Source of the DNA: Rugamonas rubra
GTDB lineage: Bacteria; Pseudomonadota; Gammaproteobacteria; Burkholderiales; Burkholderiaceae_D
Assembly: GCF_900114705.1 (NCBI RefSeq)
Contig: NZ_FOTW01000012.1
Span: 62,001 to 126,000 of the forward strand
Length of the DNA: 64,000 nt
Direction: 5' to 3'
The translations under genes were made by a program, and so were the position numbers. Below, in pieces: positions 53,101 through 64,000 of this stretch; within the stretch, counting starts at the first letter, position 1; each line of letters starts with the position of its first letter. The notes beneath the pieces were generated by a model that saw only the letters and a program-made list of their open reading frames with translations, had not been told where the DNA came from and searched no databases.

Positions 53101-53372
53101 GCGGTAAGATCAACCTGGTACTGACGGCCTTGTTGGTCGGCTGCGGGCTGTCGCTCGTCAACGCCCAGTACCAGGCGCGCCACCTGTTCATCGAACTCGA
53201 GCGCACCCAGTCGCAGGCGCGCCAGCTCGACATCGAGTGGGCCCAGCTGCAGCTCGACCAGTCGACGCTGGGCAAGCACGCGCGTATCGAGCAGATCGCC
53301 CGGCGCGACCTGAACATGACGGCGCTGACGGCGGCGCGCACCCAGTACCTGTCACCGGAAGGCGACAAATGA
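53097..53372 (+). CDS. ftsL: Cell division protein FtsL
   Basis: 91 aa bitopic protein: one membrane helix ([20 protein letters not shown], residues 4-23), then a periplasmic coiled-coil-like segment ([34 protein letters not shown]) and the [13 protein letters not shown] end. It forms the FtsQLB complex that activates septal wall synthesis. The GTG/ATG context overlaps the rsmH stop, and its stop overlaps ftsI. Identity is by position as well as by pattern. Confidence 0.93.
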   Translation: MSGKINLVLTALLVGCGLSLVNAQYQARHLFIELERTQSQARQLDIEWAQLQLDQSTLGKHARIEQIARRDLNMTALTAARTQYLSPEGDK

Positions 53373-55144
53373 AACGCAACAGCAACGCCAGCGGCTCGCG
53401 CGTGGCGGCGTCGAAAGGCGTGCCCTTCTCGAAGAACCCGGTGCTGGCCGTGCGCCTGCCGGTGTGGCGCTCGCGCGTCGTGCTGTTCGTCTTGTTCGCC
53501 GCCTTCGCCGGTCTGGCCGGCCGCGCCGTCTGGCTGCAGGGCCTGTCGACCCAGTTCCTGCAGAAGCAGGGCGAGATCCGCTACGCCCGCACGCTCGACC
53601 TGCCGGCCACGCGCGGCAAGATCACCGACCGCGAGGGCCAGGTGCTGGCCTCGTCGATCCCGGTCAAGGCCATCTGGGCCATCCCCGACGACGTGCAGGA
53701 CGCCCCGGTCGCCAAATTGAAGGCGCTGGCCAGGCTGCTCGGCATGAGCGACGCCGAGCTGCAGAAAAAACTCGACTCCGACCGCGGCTTCGTCTACCTC
53801 AAGCGCCAGGTCGAGCAGGACGTCGCCGAGCAGATCACCAAGCTGGGCATCGAGGGCATCCAGACCCGCAAGGAATACAAGCGCTTCTACCCGCAGGGCG
53901 AGGTGACCACCCACATGGTCGGCTTCACCAACGTCGAGGACGTCGGCCAGGAGAGCATGGAGCTGGCCCAGCAGAAGACCCTGGTCGGCCTGCCCGGCAG
54001 CCGCCGCGTCATCAAGGACCGCCTCGGCCACATCGTCGAGGACATCGGCTCGGTGCGCGAGCCGCACGACGGCAAGGACCTGACCCTCTCGCTCGACAGC
54101 AAAATCCAATACATCGCCTTCACCCAGGTGAAAGAGGCGGTGGAGAAGTTCAAGGCCAAGGCCGGCGCCGCCGTGGTGCTCGACGTGCACACCGGCGAGG
54201 TGCTGGCGCTGGCCAACTGGCCCGCCTACAACCCCAACGACCGCTCGGTGCTGACCGGCGACCAGCTGCGCAACCGCGTCATGACCGACACCTTCGAGCC
54301 CGGCTCGTCGCTCAAGCCGTTCACCGTCGCGCTGTCGCTCGACACCAACCGCATCAAGCCGACCACCCTGTTCGACACCGGCAACGGTTCCTTCGTCATC
54401 GGCGACCGCGTGGTGCACGACACCCACCCGCACTACCTGACCGACGTCACCACCATCATCCAGAAGTCGTCCAACATCGGCACCTCGAAGATCGCGCTGC
54501 AGATGCCGCCGCAGGAGATGTGGGAGATGTTCACCAAGGTCGGCTTCGGCCAGCAGCCCAAGTTCGGCTTCCCCGGCGCCGTCGCCGGCCGCGTCCGCCC
54601 GTACAAGTCCTGGCGGCCGATCGAGCAGGCCAACATGAGCTTCGGCCAGGGCATCTCGGTGTCGCTGCTGCAGTTGGCGCGCTCCTACCTGATCTTCGCC
54701 CGCGACGGCGACATCATTCCGCTGTCCTTCCAAAAGGTCAACGAGGCGCCGGCCGGCACCAAGGTGGTCAGCGCCAAGACCGCGCGCGAGATGCGCGACA
54801 TGCTCGAACTGGTGACCCAGCCGGGCGGCTCCGCGCCCAAGGCGCAGGTGGCCGGCTACCGCACCGGCGGCAAGACCGGCACCGCGCAAAAATTCCTCAA
54901 CGGCCGCTACTCGCAGACCAAATACATCGGCAACTTCGTCGGCATGGCGCCGATGTCCAACCCGCGCTTCGTCGTCGCCGTGATGATCGACGAGCCGGGC
55001 GGCCCGGCCCACGTCGGCGGCGACGTCGCCGCGCCGACCTTCGCCGCGCTGGTCGCCAACGCGCTGCGCGCCAAGAACATCACGCCCGATTCCACGGTGA
55101 CCCATATCATCATTCCTGAGAACTCCGAACAGGAGAACATGTGA
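53369..55144 (+). CDS. ftsI: Septal peptidoglycan transpeptidase FtsI (PBP3)
   Basis: 591 aa. One membrane helix (VVLFVLFAAFAGLAGRAVWLQ, residues ~32-52), the pedestal with RGKITDREGQVLASS, and the class B transpeptidase domain. Catalytic motifs are S-x-x-K in FEPGSSLKPF, S-x-N in KSSNIG and KTGT in GGKTGTAQK. It crosslinks septal peptidoglycan with FtsW and is a beta-lactam target. Its ends overlap ftsL and murE by 4 bp. Confidence 0.97.
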   Translation: MKRNSNASGSRVAASKGVPFSKNPVLAVRLPVWRSRVVLFVLFAAFAGLAGRAVWLQGLSTQFLQKQGEIRYARTLDLPATRGKITDREGQVLASSIPVKAIWAIPDDVQDAPVAKLKALARLLGMSDAELQKKLDSDRGFVYLKRQVEQDVAEQITKLGIEGIQTRKEYKRFYPQGEVTTHMVGFTNVEDVGQESMELAQQKTLVGLPGSRRVIKDRLGHIVEDIGSVREPHDGKDLTLSLDSKIQYIAFTQVKEAVEKFKAKAGAAVVLDVHTGEVLALANWPAYNPNDRSVLTGDQLRNRVMTDTFEPGSSLKPFTVALSLDTNRIKPTTLFDTGNGSFVIGDRVVHDTHPHYLTDVTTIIQKSSNIGTSKIALQMPPQEMWEMFTKVGFGQQPKFGFPGAVAGRVRPYKSWRPIEQANMSFGQGISVSLLQLARSYLIFARDGDIIPLSFQKVNEAPAGTKVVSAKTAREMRDMLELVTQPGGSAPKAQVAGYRTGGKTGTAQKFLNGRYSQTKYIGNFVGMAPMSNPRFVVAVMIDEPGGPAHVGGDVAAPTFAALVANALRAKNITPDSTVTHIIIPENSEQENM

Positions 55145-56703
55145 GCACCCGCATGACAACAAGCAACTTCGAGCCGGGCGCCGTCGCCGCGCAGATCCGC
55201 GCGCTGGCGCCACAGGCGCAACTGGCCTCCGACTCGCGCCGCATCAAGCCCGGCGACGTGTTCTTCGCCTATCCCGGCGACGCCGGCGACGGCCGCAGCT
55301 TCATCGAGCAGGCCGTCGGGCAGGGCGCCGCCCTGGTGGTCTACGACCCGGCCGGCTTCGCCTGGAACGCCGCCTGCGGCGTGCCGCGGCTCGCCGTCGA
55401 GCAGCTCAAGGCGCGCGCCGGCGCCATCGCCCACGCCTATTACGACGCGCCGGACGCCGCCATGTTCAGCGTCGGCGTCACCGGCACCAACGGCAAGACC
55501 TCGTCGGCCGTCTGGCTCGGCCAGGCGCTGTCGCGCGCCGGCCAGCCGGCCGCCGTCATCGGCACGCTGGGCGTCGGCCTGTTCAAGCCGCGCGGCGAGG
55601 TCGACTACGACGTCACCGGCTACACCACGCCGGACGCCGTGCTGCTGGCCCGCACCCTGGCCGACTGCCGCGCCGCCGGCGCCGCCTCGCTGGCGATCGA
55701 AGTGTCGTCGATCGGCCTGCAGCAGGGCCGCGTCGCCGGCATGCACTTCGACGTCGCGCTGTTCACCAACCTGACCCGCGACCATCTGGACTACCACGGC
55801 GACATGGCCGCCTACCAGGCCGCCAAGACCCGCCTGTTCGACTGGCCGGGCCTGAAAACGGCGGTGCTGAACCTGGACGACCCGGTCGGCCTGCGCCTGG
55901 TCGAACAGGTGCGCGGCAAGCTGGCCGGCGCCATTCCCGTCATCGGCTACACCCTGCGCGACGCCGCCGCCCAGCCCGACCTGGACGGCGTGCTGATGCT
56001 GCGCGCCAGCCAGTTCCGCAGCAGCCGCAGCGCCGGCACCGAATTCCATCTCGACTGCCCGCTCGGCGCGGCGCTGGTCAAGACCCGTTTGGTCGGCCAC
56101 TTCAACATCAGCAACGCCCTCGGCGTGCTCGGCGCCCTGCTGGCCAAGGGCCTGGGCCTGCGCGCCGCCATCGAGGCCATCGAGGCGCTGCGGCCGGCCC
56201 CCGGCCGCATGCAGCAGGTCGGCGGCCAGGACGCGCCGATGGTGGTGATCGACTACGCCCACACGCCGGACGCGCTGGAGAAAACCCTGCACGCGCTGCG
56301 CCAGGTGGCCAGCGACCGCGGCGGCCAGCTGTGGTGCGTGTTCGGCTGCGGCGGCGACCGCGATCCGGGCAAGCGGCCGCAGATGGGCGCCATCGCCCAA
56401 AGCGCCGACCACGTGCTGGTCACCAGCGACAATCCGCGCAGCGAAGACCCGCACGCGATCATCGCGCAGATCGTCGCCGGCATGGAGCGCAACCATCCGA
56501 AGTCGACGCTGCAGACGGTGGAAGACCGCGCCGGCGCCATCCTGTCGGCCATCAAGCACGCCGCCAAGCCGGACGTGATCCTGCTGGCCGGCAAGGGCCA
56601 CGAGCCCTACCAGGAAATCAAGGGCAAGAAGCTGCCATTCTCCGACGCCGACCACGCCCAGCTGGCGCTGTCGGCCCGACTGACCATGATGAGGACGAAC
56701 TGA
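55141..56703 (+). CDS. murE: UDP-MurNAc-tripeptide synthetase MurE (meso-DAP adding)
   Basis: 520 aa from GTG at 55141, with AGGAG 5 nt upstream; an ATG 12 bp downstream is possible. The ATP loop is VTGTNGKTSSAVWL; SSIGLQQGRV, FTNLTRDHLDYHGDM and YAHTPDALEKTL follow. DNPRSEDP is the meso-diaminopimelate recognition motif, so the wall is of the DAP type. It adds the third stem-peptide residue in the cytosol. Confidence 0.97.
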   Translation: MSTRMTTSNFEPGAVAAQIRALAPQAQLASDSRRIKPGDVFFAYPGDAGDGRSFIEQAVGQGAALVVYDPAGFAWNAACGVPRLAVEQLKARAGAIAHAYYDAPDAAMFSVGVTGTNGKTSSAVWLGQALSRAGQPAAVIGTLGVGLFKPRGEVDYDVTGYTTPDAVLLARTLADCRAAGAASLAIEVSSIGLQQGRVAGMHFDVALFTNLTRDHLDYHGDMAAYQAAKTRLFDWPGLKTAVLNLDDPVGLRLVEQVRGKLAGAIPVIGYTLRDAAAQPDLDGVLMLRASQFRSSRSAGTEFHLDCPLGAALVKTRLVGHFNISNALGVLGALLAKGLGLRAAIEAIEALRPAPGRMQQVGGQDAPMVVIDYAHTPDALEKTLHALRQVASDRGGQLWCVFGCGGDRDPGKRPQMGAIAQSADHVLVTSDNPRSEDPHAIIAQIVAGMERNHPKSTLQTVEDRAGAILSAIKHAAKPDVILLAGKGHEPYQEIKGKKLPFSDADHAQLALSARLTMMRTN

Positions 56704-58103
56704 TGCAAGCTGTATTGGCACAGGTTCTGCCTAGTATCGCCGGCGCGCGGCTGGAAAACTGCGCCGCCGGCAGTATCACCAGTATCACGTTCACGGGTGT
56801 CTCGACCGACAGCCGCAGCGTCGCGGCCGGCGCCTTGTTCGTCGCCCTGCGCGGCGAGGTGTTCGACGCCCACGCCTTCCTGGCCCAGGTGGCCGAGCGC
56901 GGCGTCGCCGCCGTGGTGGTGGAGGAGCTCCCCGCCGGCTGGACCCTGCCGGCCATCGTCGTGCCCGACACCCTGGTCGCGCTGGGCCAGATCGCCAACC
57001 ATTGGCGCCGCCGGTTCGACCTGCCGCTGATCGGCGTCACCGGCAGCAACGGCAAGACCACCGTCAAGGAAATGATCGCCGGCGTGCTGGCCGCCGCCTA
57101 TGGCGAAGACGGCCGCCTGGCCACCCGTGGCAACCTGAACAACGAAATCGGCGTGCCGCTGACCCTGTTCCGCCTGGACGCGGCGCAGCGCGCCGCCGTG
57201 GTCGAACTGGGCATGAACCACCCCGGCGAGATCGGCCGCCTGGCCGCCATCGCCGCGCCGACCATCGGCATGGTCAACAACGCCCAGCGCGAGCACCAGG
57301 AATTCATGCACACCGTCGAGGCGGTGGCGCTGGAGAACGGCGCCGTGCTGGCCGCGCTGCCGGCCGACGGCGTCGCCGTCTTCCCGCACGGCGACGAGTT
57401 CACGCCGCTGTGGCAGGGCCTGGCCGGCGCGCGCCGCGTGTTGACGTTCGGCCTGTCGAAGCAGGCCGACGTCAGCTGCACCTTCCGCGCCGGCGAGTTC
57501 GGCAACCAGATGTTCATCACCATCCGCCAGGACGGCGCCGAGGCGGCGCAGTTCTTCGTCGCCCTGCAGGCGGCCGGCGAACACAATGTGCGCAACGCGC
57601 TGGCCGCCGTGGCCTGCACCTTCGCCGCCGGCATTCCGCTCGAGGCGATCAAGCTGGGCCTGGACAGCTTCGCGCCGGTCAGCGGCCGGCTGCAAAAGAA
57701 GTCCGCCGCCAACGGCGCCGTGCTGATCGACGACAGCTACAACGCCAATCCGGATTCGGTGCGCGCCGCCATCGACGTGCTGGCCAAGGCCGCCGCGCCG
57801 CGTGTGCTGGTGTTGGGCGACATGGGCGAGGTGGGCGACCAGGGCAAGGAGTTCCACCAAGAGATCGGCGCTTACGCGCAGAGCAAGGGCATCGAACAGG
57901 TGCTGACCATCGGTGAATTGGCGCGCCACATGCACGGCGCATCGATTCGTCATTTTGAACATATCGACGCACTTTTGGCCGCGCTGGACGCGACCGTGAC
58001 GTCGAGCGCAACCGTATTGATCAAGGGCTCCCGTTTCATGAAGATGGAACGGGTCGTGCAGCATTTGATTGGATCGCAACAAGCTAACAAGGAAACACAC
58101 TAA
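56703..58103 (+). CDS. murF: UDP-MurNAc-pentapeptide synthetase MurF
   Basis: 466 aa; ATG overlaps the murE stop by one base (TGATG). Motifs: [24 protein letters not shown] loop [49 protein letters not shown] and VLGDMGEVG. It adds D-Ala-D-Ala to the UDP-MurNAc-tripeptide. The last ~60 codons (from ~57910) are less GC-biased than the rest. Confidence 0.97.
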   Translation: MQAVLAQVLPSIAGARLENCAAGSITSITFTGVSTDSRSVAAGALFVALRGEVFDAHAFLAQVAERGVAAVVVEELPAGWTLPAIVVPDTLVALGQIANHWRRRFDLPLIGVTGSNGKTTVKEMIAGVLAAAYGEDGRLATRGNLNNEIGVPLTLFRLDAAQRAAVVELGMNHPGEIGRLAAIAAPTIGMVNNAQREHQEFMHTVEAVALENGAVLAALPADGVAVFPHGDEFTPLWQGLAGARRVLTFGLSKQADVSCTFRAGEFGNQMFITIRQDGAEAAQFFVALQAAGEHNVRNALAAVACTFAAGIPLEAIKLGLDSFAPVSGRLQKKSAANGAVLIDDSYNANPDSVRAAIDVLAKAAAPRVLVLGDMGEVGDQGKEFHQEIGAYAQSKGIEQVLTIGELARHMHGASIRHFEHIDALLAALDATVTSSATVLIKGSRFMKMERVVQHLIGSQQANKETH

Positions 58104-58105
58104 TC

Positions 58106-59275
58106 ATGCTGCTTTGGCTCGCACAGTATTTTCAACAGGACCTGGGGCCGTTACGGGTCTTTAACTTCATCACCTTCCGCGCGGTGTTCGCCACCATCAC
58201 GGCGTTGACGATCGGCCTGTGCGCCGGTCCGGCGGTGATCCGCAAGCTGACGGCGATGAAGTACGGCCAGGCGGTGCGCACCGACGGTCCGCAGACCCAC
58301 CTGAAAAAACACGGCACCCCGACCATGGGCGGCGTGCTGTTGCTGATCTCGATCGGCGTCTCGACGCTGCTGTGGTGCGACCTGTCGAACCGCCTGATCT
58401 GGCCGGTGCTGGTGGTCACGCTGGGTTTCGGCATGGTCGGCTGGGTCGACGACTACCGCAAGGTGGTGCGGCAGGACCCGGAGGGCATGCGCTCGGTTGA
58501 AAAGTACTTCTGGCAGTCGCTGGTCGGCCTCGCCGCCGCGCTGTACCTGGCCTTCTCGGTCTCTGCGCCCAACGCCGGCAAGGTGTTCGAGCTGTTCTTC
58601 GCCTGGGTCCAGTCGGGCTTCTCGATGGACCTGCCGCCCAAGGCCGACTTGATCGTCCCCTTCTTCAAGACCATCAGCTATCCGCTCGGCGTGTGGGGCT
58701 TCATCGCGTTGACCTACTGCGTCATCGTCGGCACCAGCAACGCCGTCAACTTCACCGACGGCCTGGACGGCCTGGCCATCATGCCGACCATCCTGGTCGG
58801 CGCCGCGCTCGGCCTGTTCGCCTACCTGACCGGCAGCGCCACCTATTCGAAATACCTGTTCATCCCGCACATTCCCGGCGCGGGCGAATTGATCATCTTC
58901 TGCGGCGCGCTGGCCGGCGCCGGCCTGGCCTTCCTGTGGTTTAACACCCACCCGGCCCAGGTCTTCATGGGCGACGTCGGCGCGCTGGCGCTGGGCGGCG
59001 CGCTCGGCACCCTGGCCGTCATCGTGCGCCAGGAGATCGTGCTGTTCATCATGGGCGGCGTGTTCGTCGCCGAGACGGTGTCGGTGATCATCCAGGTGAG
59101 CTGGTTCAAGATCACCAAGAAGCGCTTCGGCGTCGGCCGCCGCGTCTTCCTGATGGCGCCGCTGCACCACCATTTCGAGCAAAAAGGCTGGAAAGAGACC
59201 CAGGTCGTCGTGCGCTTTTGGATCATCACGATGATGCTGGTACTGGTTGGCCTGTCCACACTGAAGCTGCGCTGA
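58106..59275 (+). CDS. mraY: Phospho-MurNAc-pentapeptide translocase MraY
   Basis: 389 aa, ten membrane segments. Active-site motifs are GWVDDYRK near residue 110, [10 protein letters not shown] near 215, [12 protein letters not shown] near 290 and [13 protein letters not shown] near 350. It makes lipid I on undecaprenyl phosphate at the inner membrane. The stop shares a base with the murD start (TGATG). Confidence 0.97.
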   Translation: MLLWLAQYFQQDLGPLRVFNFITFRAVFATITALTIGLCAGPAVIRKLTAMKYGQAVRTDGPQTHLKKHGTPTMGGVLLLISIGVSTLLWCDLSNRLIWPVLVVTLGFGMVGWVDDYRKVVRQDPEGMRSVEKYFWQSLVGLAAALYLAFSVSAPNAGKVFELFFAWVQSGFSMDLPPKADLIVPFFKTISYPLGVWGFIALTYCVIVGTSNAVNFTDGLDGLAIMPTILVGAALGLFAYLTGSATYSKYLFIPHIPGAGELIIFCGALAGAGLAFLWFNTHPAQVFMGDVGALALGGALGTLAVIVRQEIVLFIMGGVFVAETVSVIIQVSWFKITKKRFGVGRRVFLMAPLHHHFEQKGWKETQVVVRFWIITMMLVLVGLSTLKLR

Positions 59276-60777
59276 TGATCTATCTGGCACAACACGCATT
59301 GGTACTCGGGCTGGGCGAATCCGGCCTGGCGATGGCGCTCTGGCTGGCCGAGTGCGGCGCGCGCCTGCGCGTGGCCGACACGCGCGAGGCGCCCGAGCGC
59401 CTGGCCGCGCTGCGCGCCGCCGTGCCGGACGCCGAGTTCGTCGCCGGCCCGTTCGGCGCCGAGCTGCTCGACGGTATCAGCTTCGTCGCCGTCAGCCCAG
59501 GCCTGGCGCCGAACCGCGAGTTGGCCGAGATCGCGCCGGCCGCCGCCGCGCGCGAGATTCCGCTGTGGGGCGAGATCGAACTGTTCGCCCAGGCGCTCGA
59601 CGTGCTCAAGGACGAACGCGCCTACCAGCCGAAGGTCATCGCCATCACCGGCACCAACGGCAAGACCACCGTCACCAGCCTGGTCGGCCAGTTGTGCGAA
59701 CGCGCCGGCCAGAGCGTGCGCGTGGCCGGCAACATCAGCCCGGCCGCGCTCGACGTGCTGCGCGTGGCCGTGGCGGAGAAGACCCTGCCACAGGTATGGG
59801 TACTCGAGTTGTCCAGCTTCCAGCTGCACACCACCTTCAGCCTGCGGGCCGACGCCGCCACCGTGCTCAACATCAGCCAGGACCACCTGGACTGGCACGG
59901 CAGCATGGCCGCCTACGCGGCCGACAAACAACGCATCTTCGGCGCCGACACCGTGCGCGTGCTCAACCGCGACGACGCCGCCGTGATGCAGATGGCCGAT
60001 CCGGCCGCCGACAGCGCCACCTTCGGCACCGACGCGCCGCTGCTGGCCAACAGCTTCGGCCTGAACAACGAGCGCGGCATCTTCTGGCTGGCCTGCGCCG
60101 AGCCGGGCGAGGAGCAGGAGCAGAAGAAGCGCCGCAAGAACGAGCCGGCGCCGGCGCCGGCCGACTGCACCGTCAAGAACCTGATGCCGGCCGACGCGCT
60201 GCAAATCCGTGGCCTGCACAACGCCGCCAACGCGCTGGCCGCGCTGGCGCTGTGCCGCGCCATCGGCCTGCCGCTGGCGCCGCTGCTGCACGGCCTGCGC
60301 GACTATCGCGGCCAGCCGCACCGGGTCGAGCTGATCACCGCCGTCGACGGCATCGAATACTACGACGACAGCAAGGGCACCAACGTCGGCGCCACCGTGG
60401 CCGCGCTGGTCGGCCTGGGCAAGAGCTTCACCGGCGAGCAGCAACGCCTGGTGCTGATCGCCGGCGGCGACGGCAAGGGCCAGGACTTCGCGCCGCTGGC
60501 CGAGCCGGTGTCGCGCTATGTGCGCGCGGTGCTGCTGATCGGCCGCGACGCGCCGGCCCTGCGCGCCGCGCTGGACGTGAGCGGCGTCGAGCTCGAGGAC
60601 TGCGCCGACCTGCCGCTGGCGGTGCGGCGCGCCAGCGAACTGGCCCAAGCCGGCGACGCCGTGCTGTTGTCGCCCGCCTGCGCCAGCCTGGACATGTTCA
60701 AGAACTACGCCCACCGCGCCGAGGTCTTCGTCGACGCCGTGCGCGGCATCGCGCTCGACCACGGACAGGAGATCTGA
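59275..60777 (+). CDS. murD: UDP-MurNAc-alanine D-glutamate ligase MurD
   Basis: 500 aa. N-terminal Rossmann [22 protein letters not shown] loop [35 protein letters not shown], and C-terminal [13 protein letters not shown] and [16 protein letters not shown]. An inserted hydrophilic loop near residues 275-300 ([19 protein letters not shown]) makes it longer than the ~440-aa E. coli enzyme; such inserts occur in betaproteobacterial MurD. It adds D-Glu to UDP-MurNAc-L-Ala. It overlaps ftsW by one base. Confidence 0.97.
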   Translation: MIYLAQHALVLGLGESGLAMALWLAECGARLRVADTREAPERLAALRAAVPDAEFVAGPFGAELLDGISFVAVSPGLAPNRELAEIAPAAAAREIPLWGEIELFAQALDVLKDERAYQPKVIAITGTNGKTTVTSLVGQLCERAGQSVRVAGNISPAALDVLRVAVAEKTLPQVWVLELSSFQLHTTFSLRADAATVLNISQDHLDWHGSMAAYAADKQRIFGADTVRVLNRDDAAVMQMADPAADSATFGTDAPLLANSFGLNNERGIFWLACAEPGEEQEQKKRRKNEPAPAPADCTVKNLMPADALQIRGLHNAANALAALALCRAIGLPLAPLLHGLRDYRGQPHRVELITAVDGIEYYDDSKGTNVGATVAALVGLGKSFTGEQQRLVLIAGGDGKGQDFAPLAEPVSRYVRAVLLIGRDAPALRAALDVSGVELEDCADLPLAVRRASELAQAGDAVLLSPACASLDMFKNYAHRAEVFVDAVRGIALDHGQEI

Positions 60778-61997
60778 TGTCCTTCCAACTGCCATTCCGC
60801 TTTTCTGGATCGTCGGCGAGCACGCCGATGGACAGTCACGCCCGGCAGTCGAAGATGATGGAATACGACCAGCCGCTGGTCTGGGTCACGCTGTTGCTGA
60901 TGCTGCTGGGGATGGTGATGGTCTACTCGGCCTCGATCTCGCTGCCCGACTCGCCCAAGTTCGCCAACTACGCGCGCTGGCAGAACACCTACTTCCTGAT
61001 GCGCCAGGCGATGTTCGTCGTCGTCTCGCTGCTGGCCGGCCTGTTCGTCTTCCGCATCCGCATCGCCGACCTGCAGAAGGCCGCGCCCTACCTGTTCATC
61101 GGCACCCTGGTGCTGCTGGTGATGGTGCTGATCCCCGGCCTCGGCGTGGTGGTCAACGGCGGCCGCCGCTGGCTGTCGCTGAAGGTGTTCAACATCCAGC
61201 CGTCCGAGCTGATGAAGGTGGTGGCGGTGCTGTACGCCGCCGACTACACCGTGCGCAAGCAGGAATACATGCACAAGCTGACCAAGGGCTTCATGCCGAT
61301 GGCGCTGGCGGTCGGCTGCGTCGGCCTGTTGCTGCTGCTCGAGCCGGACCTGGGCGCCTTCGGCGTGATCGTCTGCATCGCCATGGGCATCCTGTTCCTC
61401 GGCGGGATCAACGCCATCTGGTTCGGCGGCATCGGCGTCGTGCTGGTGACGATTTTCGGCAGCATCATCGCGCTGTCCAAGTTCCGCCGCGAGCGCTACT
61501 TCGCCTACCTCGACCCCTGGCAGGAGGACAACGCGCTCAACAAGGCCTACCAATTGACGCACTCGCTGATCGCCTTCGGGCGCGGCGAGATTTTTGGCGT
61601 TGGCCTGGGCGGCAGCGTCGAGAAGCTGCACTACCTGCCGGAAGCGCATACCGACTTCCTGCTGGCGGTGATCGGCGAGGAACTCGGCCTGGCCGGCGTG
61701 CTGGTGGTGATCGCCATGTTCTACTGGATCATCAAGCGCGCCTTCGACATCGGCCGCCAGGCCATCGCCATCGACCAGACCTTCGCCGGCCTCACCGCCA
61801 AGGGCATCGGCATCTGGATCGGCGTGCAAACTTTTATCAATATGGGTGTCAACCTGGGTCTGCTGCCGACCAAGGGTTTGACCTTGCCGCTGATGAGCTA
61901 TGGCGGCACGGGTGTGGTGATTAACTGCGTCGGACTCGCGATCCTGCTCCGGATCGACTACGAGAACCGGGTTCTGATGCGTGGTGGCAGATTATGA
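60777..61997 (+). CDS. ftsW: Septal peptidoglycan polymerase FtsW
   Basis: 406 aa SEDS protein with about ten membrane segments after a ~30-residue cytosolic start. Family motifs are [19 protein letters not shown] near residue 130, [70 protein letters not shown] read in pieces around 245-300, and [12 protein letters not shown] near 380. It polymerises glycan strands from lipid II with FtsI. Ends overlap murD and murG. Confidence 0.97.
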   Translation: MSFQLPFRFSGSSASTPMDSHARQSKMMEYDQPLVWVTLLLMLLGMVMVYSASISLPDSPKFANYARWQNTYFLMRQAMFVVVSLLAGLFVFRIRIADLQKAAPYLFIGTLVLLVMVLIPGLGVVVNGGRRWLSLKVFNIQPSELMKVVAVLYAADYTVRKQEYMHKLTKGFMPMALAVGCVGLLLLLEPDLGAFGVIVCIAMGILFLGGINAIWFGGIGVVLVTIFGSIIALSKFRRERYFAYLDPWQEDNALNKAYQLTHSLIAFGRGEIFGVGLGGSVEKLHYLPEAHTDFLLAVIGEELGLAGVLVVIAMFYWIIKRAFDIGRQAIAIDQTFAGLTAKGIGIWIGVQTFINMGVNLGLLPTKGLTLPLMSYGGTGVVINCVGLAILLRIDYENRVLMRGGRL

Positions 61998-63061
61998 AAC
62001 GATTGATGATCATGGCGGCCGGTACCGGCGGCCACATTTTCCCCGGCCTGGCGATCGCCCAGACCATGCGCGCGCGCGGCTGGGAAGTGAGCTGGCTGGG
62101 CACCGCCCACGGCATGGAACAAGAGCTGGTGCCGAAACACGGCATCGCGATGGACGCCATCGACTTCTCCGGCATGCGCGGCAAGGGCCTCAAGCACACG
62201 ATTAGCGGCGCGTTCAAGATGCTGGCCGGCTTTGCCGCCTGCTTCGGCTACATCGGCAGCCGCAAGCCGGACGTGGTGCTGGGCATGGGCGGCTACGTCA
62301 CCGTCCCCGGCGGCATGATGGCGCGCCTGCGCGGCGTGCCGCTGGTGCTGGTCAACGCCGACGCGGCGCTGCTGTTGTCGAACAAGACCCTGACGCCGCT
62401 GGCGAAGAAGGTCTGCTTCGGCTTCCCGGCCAACTTCGGCCGCGCCGCCGGCAAGGCCGTCGTCACCGGCAATCCGGTGCGTAAGGAGATCCTCGACCTG
62501 GCCGGACCGGAGCAGCGCTTCGCCGGCCGCGAGGGGCCGCTGCGCATCCTGGTGGTGGGCGGCAGCCTGGGCGCCAAGGCGCTCAACGACACCCTGCCGG
62601 CCGCGCTGGCGCTGATCCCGGCCGCCCAGCGGCCGCTGGTCACCCACCAGTCGGGCAAGAAGAACATCGACGCCCTGCGCGCCAGCTACGCGCAGGCCGG
62701 CGTGCAGGCCAACGTGGTCGACTTCATCGACGACATGGCGTGCGCCTATCGTGATGCCGATCTGATAATATGCCGCGCCGGCGCGATTACGCTGTCCGAA
62801 CTGACCGCCGCCGGCGTCGCCAGCGTGTTGGTCCCGCTGGTCGCCTCCACCACCAGCCACCAGCGCGACAACGCGCAATGGATGGCGCGGCAAAACGCGG
62901 CGATCCACATGCCGCAAACGGAAATGAACGCCAGAAGCCTGGCAACCCTGCTCGAAACGCTGACGCGCGGCGCCTGCCAAACCATGGCAACGGCGGCGCG
63001 CGCGGCGGGTAAGCGCGACGCGAACGACGCGATCGCAAACGTATTGGAACAACTGGCATGA
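61994..63061 (+). CDS. murG: Lipid II synthase MurG
   Basis: 355 aa GT28 enzyme. [16 protein letters not shown] at the N-terminus, [11 protein letters not shown] near residue 98, VVTGNPVR near 155, [11 protein letters not shown] near 190, and the UDP-GlcNAc pocket [15 protein letters not shown] near 260. It transfers GlcNAc to lipid I on the inner face of the membrane. Overlaps ftsW and murC by 4 bp each. Confidence 0.97.
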   Translation: MKRLMIMAAGTGGHIFPGLAIAQTMRARGWEVSWLGTAHGMEQELVPKHGIAMDAIDFSGMRGKGLKHTISGAFKMLAGFAACFGYIGSRKPDVVLGMGGYVTVPGGMMARLRGVPLVLVNADAALLLSNKTLTPLAKKVCFGFPANFGRAAGKAVVTGNPVRKEILDLAGPEQRFAGREGPLRILVVGGSLGAKALNDTLPAALALIPAAQRPLVTHQSGKKNIDALRASYAQAGVQANVVDFIDDMACAYRDADLIICRAGAITLSELTAAGVASVLVPLVASTTSHQRDNAQWMARQNAAIHMPQTEMNARSLATLLETLTRGACQTMATAARAAGKRDANDAIANVLEQLA

Positions 63062-64000
63062 AGCACAAAGTACAAAACATTCACTTCGTCGGCATCGGCG
63101 GCAGCGGCATGAGCGGCATCGCCGAGGTGCTGCTCACGCTCGGCTACACCGTCACCGGCTCCGACCTGGGCAGCAACGCGGTCACGCATCGCCTGGTGAG
63201 CCTGGGCGCCAAGGTGGCGCAGGGCCACGCCGCCGAAAACATCGGCGACGCCGACGCCGTGGTCACCTCGACCGCCGTCCAGCAGGACAACCCGGAAGTG
63301 GTCGCCGCGCGCAGCCGCAAGATCCCCATCGTGCCGCGCGCCGTCATGCTGGGCGAGTTGATGCGCCTCAAGCGCGGCATCGCCATCGCCGGCACCCACG
63401 GCAAGACCACCACCACCAGCCTGGTCGCCTCCGTGCTGGCGCAGGGCGGGTTGGACCCGACCTTCGTCATCGGCGGCCGCCTGACCAGCGCCGGCGCCAA
63501 CGCCAAGCTGGGCACCGGCGAGTACCTGGTGGCCGAGGCCGACGAGTCGGACGCCTCCTTCCTGAACCTGACGCCGATGATCGAGGTCATCACCAACATC
63601 GACGCCGACCACATGGAGACCTACGAGCACGATTTTGAAAAGCTCAAGCAGGCCTTCGTGCAGTTCACCCACCGCCTGCCGTTCTACGGCCGCGCCATGC
63701 TGTGCATCGACGACGCCCACGTGCGTTCGATCATCCCCTTCGTGACCAAGCCGGTGACCACCTACGGCTTCCACCAGGACGCCGAGGTGCGCGCCGTGAA
63801 CGCCCGCGCCGTCGGCCTGGAAATGCATTTCACGGTGATCCAGGACGGCTACCCGGATCTGGACGTGGTGCTCAACCAGCCCGGCATGCACAATGTGCAG
63901 AACGCCTGCTCGGCGGTGGCCATCGCCCGCGAGATCGGCGTCGAGGACAAGGACACCCAGGCCGGCCTGGCCGGCTTTGCCGGCGTCGGCCGCCGCTTCA
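63058..64000 (+). CDS. murC: UDP-MurNAc-alanine ligase MurC, C-terminus beyond the window edge
   Basis: 314 codons visible of ~460 expected. N-terminal Rossmann [25 protein letters not shown] loop [16 protein letters not shown] near residue 117, [12 protein letters not shown] and [16 protein letters not shown] are intact. It adds L-Ala to UDP-MurNAc. ATG overlaps the murG stop. The frame is open at base 64000; ddl, ftsQ, ftsA and ftsZ would be expected next. Confidence 0.97.
   Translation, partial: MKHKVQNIHFVGIGGSGMSGIAEVLLTLGYTVTGSDLGSNAVTHRLVSLGAKVAQGHAAENIGDADAVVTSTAVQQDNPEVVAARSRKIPIVPRAVMLGELMRLKRGIAIAGTHGKTTTTSLVASVLAQGGLDPTFVIGGRLTSAGANAKLGTGEYLVAEADESDASFLNLTPMIEVITNIDADHMETYEHDFEKLKQAFVQFTHRLPFYGRAMLCIDDAHVRSIIPFVTKPVTTYGFHQDAEVRAVNARAVGLEMHFTVIQDGYPDLDVVLNQPGMHNVQNACSAVAIAREIGVEDKDTQAGLAGFAGVGRRF

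Overview
The window reads as chromosomal DNA of a high-GC betaproteobacterium. The most likely family is Oxalobacteraceae (Massilia/Duganella type). This is inferred from the dcw cluster order, the ftsY-ftsE-ftsX-rpoH order with a CIRCE element, the class A RNase P RNA, a Burkholderiales-type porin and very strong G/C bias at third codon positions. No database search was possible, so the genus is an inference. I saw no tRNA, rRNA, CRISPR array, insertion sequence or prophage.

Layout. (1) 1-6.1 kb, minus strand: two family-2 glycosyltransferases, one cut by the window edge, behind a secreted RTX-like/DUF4214 protein and an unknown protein; probably a surface-glycoprotein or glycan locus. (2) 6.3-10.6 kb: an NhaR-like LysR regulator divergent from a stress cluster of the tellurite-resistance type (DUF475/TerC-like membrane protein, TerD, TIGR00266/AIM24 protein, second TerD-family protein), closed by a clear terminator. 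(3) 10.6-21 kb: an MFS transporter, an HDOD protein with a possibly leaderless mRNA, an ABC exporter whose permease is fused to a CPBP protease, a short signal peptidase I, an ArsR regulator divergent from an atypical cytochrome P450 and a small monooxygenase, and several small proteins. (4) 21-25 kb, minus strand: ftsY-ftsE-ftsX then rpoH, with a CIRCE operator lying on the predicted rpoH promoter and an intrinsic terminator behind it. (5) 25.3-33.6 kb: a LitR/CarH-type B12-binding MerR regulator divergent from eight tightly packed genes (flavin amine oxidase, DUF1365, Cfa-type methyltransferase, chalcone-isomerase-like protein, MFS, DUF3833 lipoprotein, SDR, NTF2-like protein). This looks like a light-induced lipid/membrane remodelling operon with two operator-like repeats in its promoter. 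(6) 33.6-42.2 kb: an AEC transporter and a frameshifted TauD-type dioxygenase, an AT-rich island, a chemoreceptor, a major porin with a long leader, a secreted unknown protein and a thiamine-diphosphate enzyme. (7) 42.3-51 kb: rnpB, glpK, a MASE1-PAS-GGDEF-EAL protein, a PAS-AraC regulator and an M9 collagenase. (8) 51.5-64 kb: the division and cell-wall cluster mraZ-rsmH-ftsL-ftsI-murE-murF-mraY-murD-ftsW-murG-murC (cut by the edge), headed by a promoter overlapping four 10-bp-spaced MraZ repeats.

The most interesting items are: an apparent compensatory base-pair change in the P4 core helix of RNase P RNA; CIRCE superimposed on the rpoH promoter; the paired operators of the LitR-type cluster; a P450 lacking the ExxR glutamate and the meander; a codon-usage-discordant patch inside rsmH; two copies of a GGGTC/GACCC palindromic repeat; and two candidate small RNAs. 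Nothing seen is certain to be an undescribed system. The P450/monooxygenase/ArsR trio and the glycosyltransferase/DUF4214/unknown-protein locus are the least explained gene sets.
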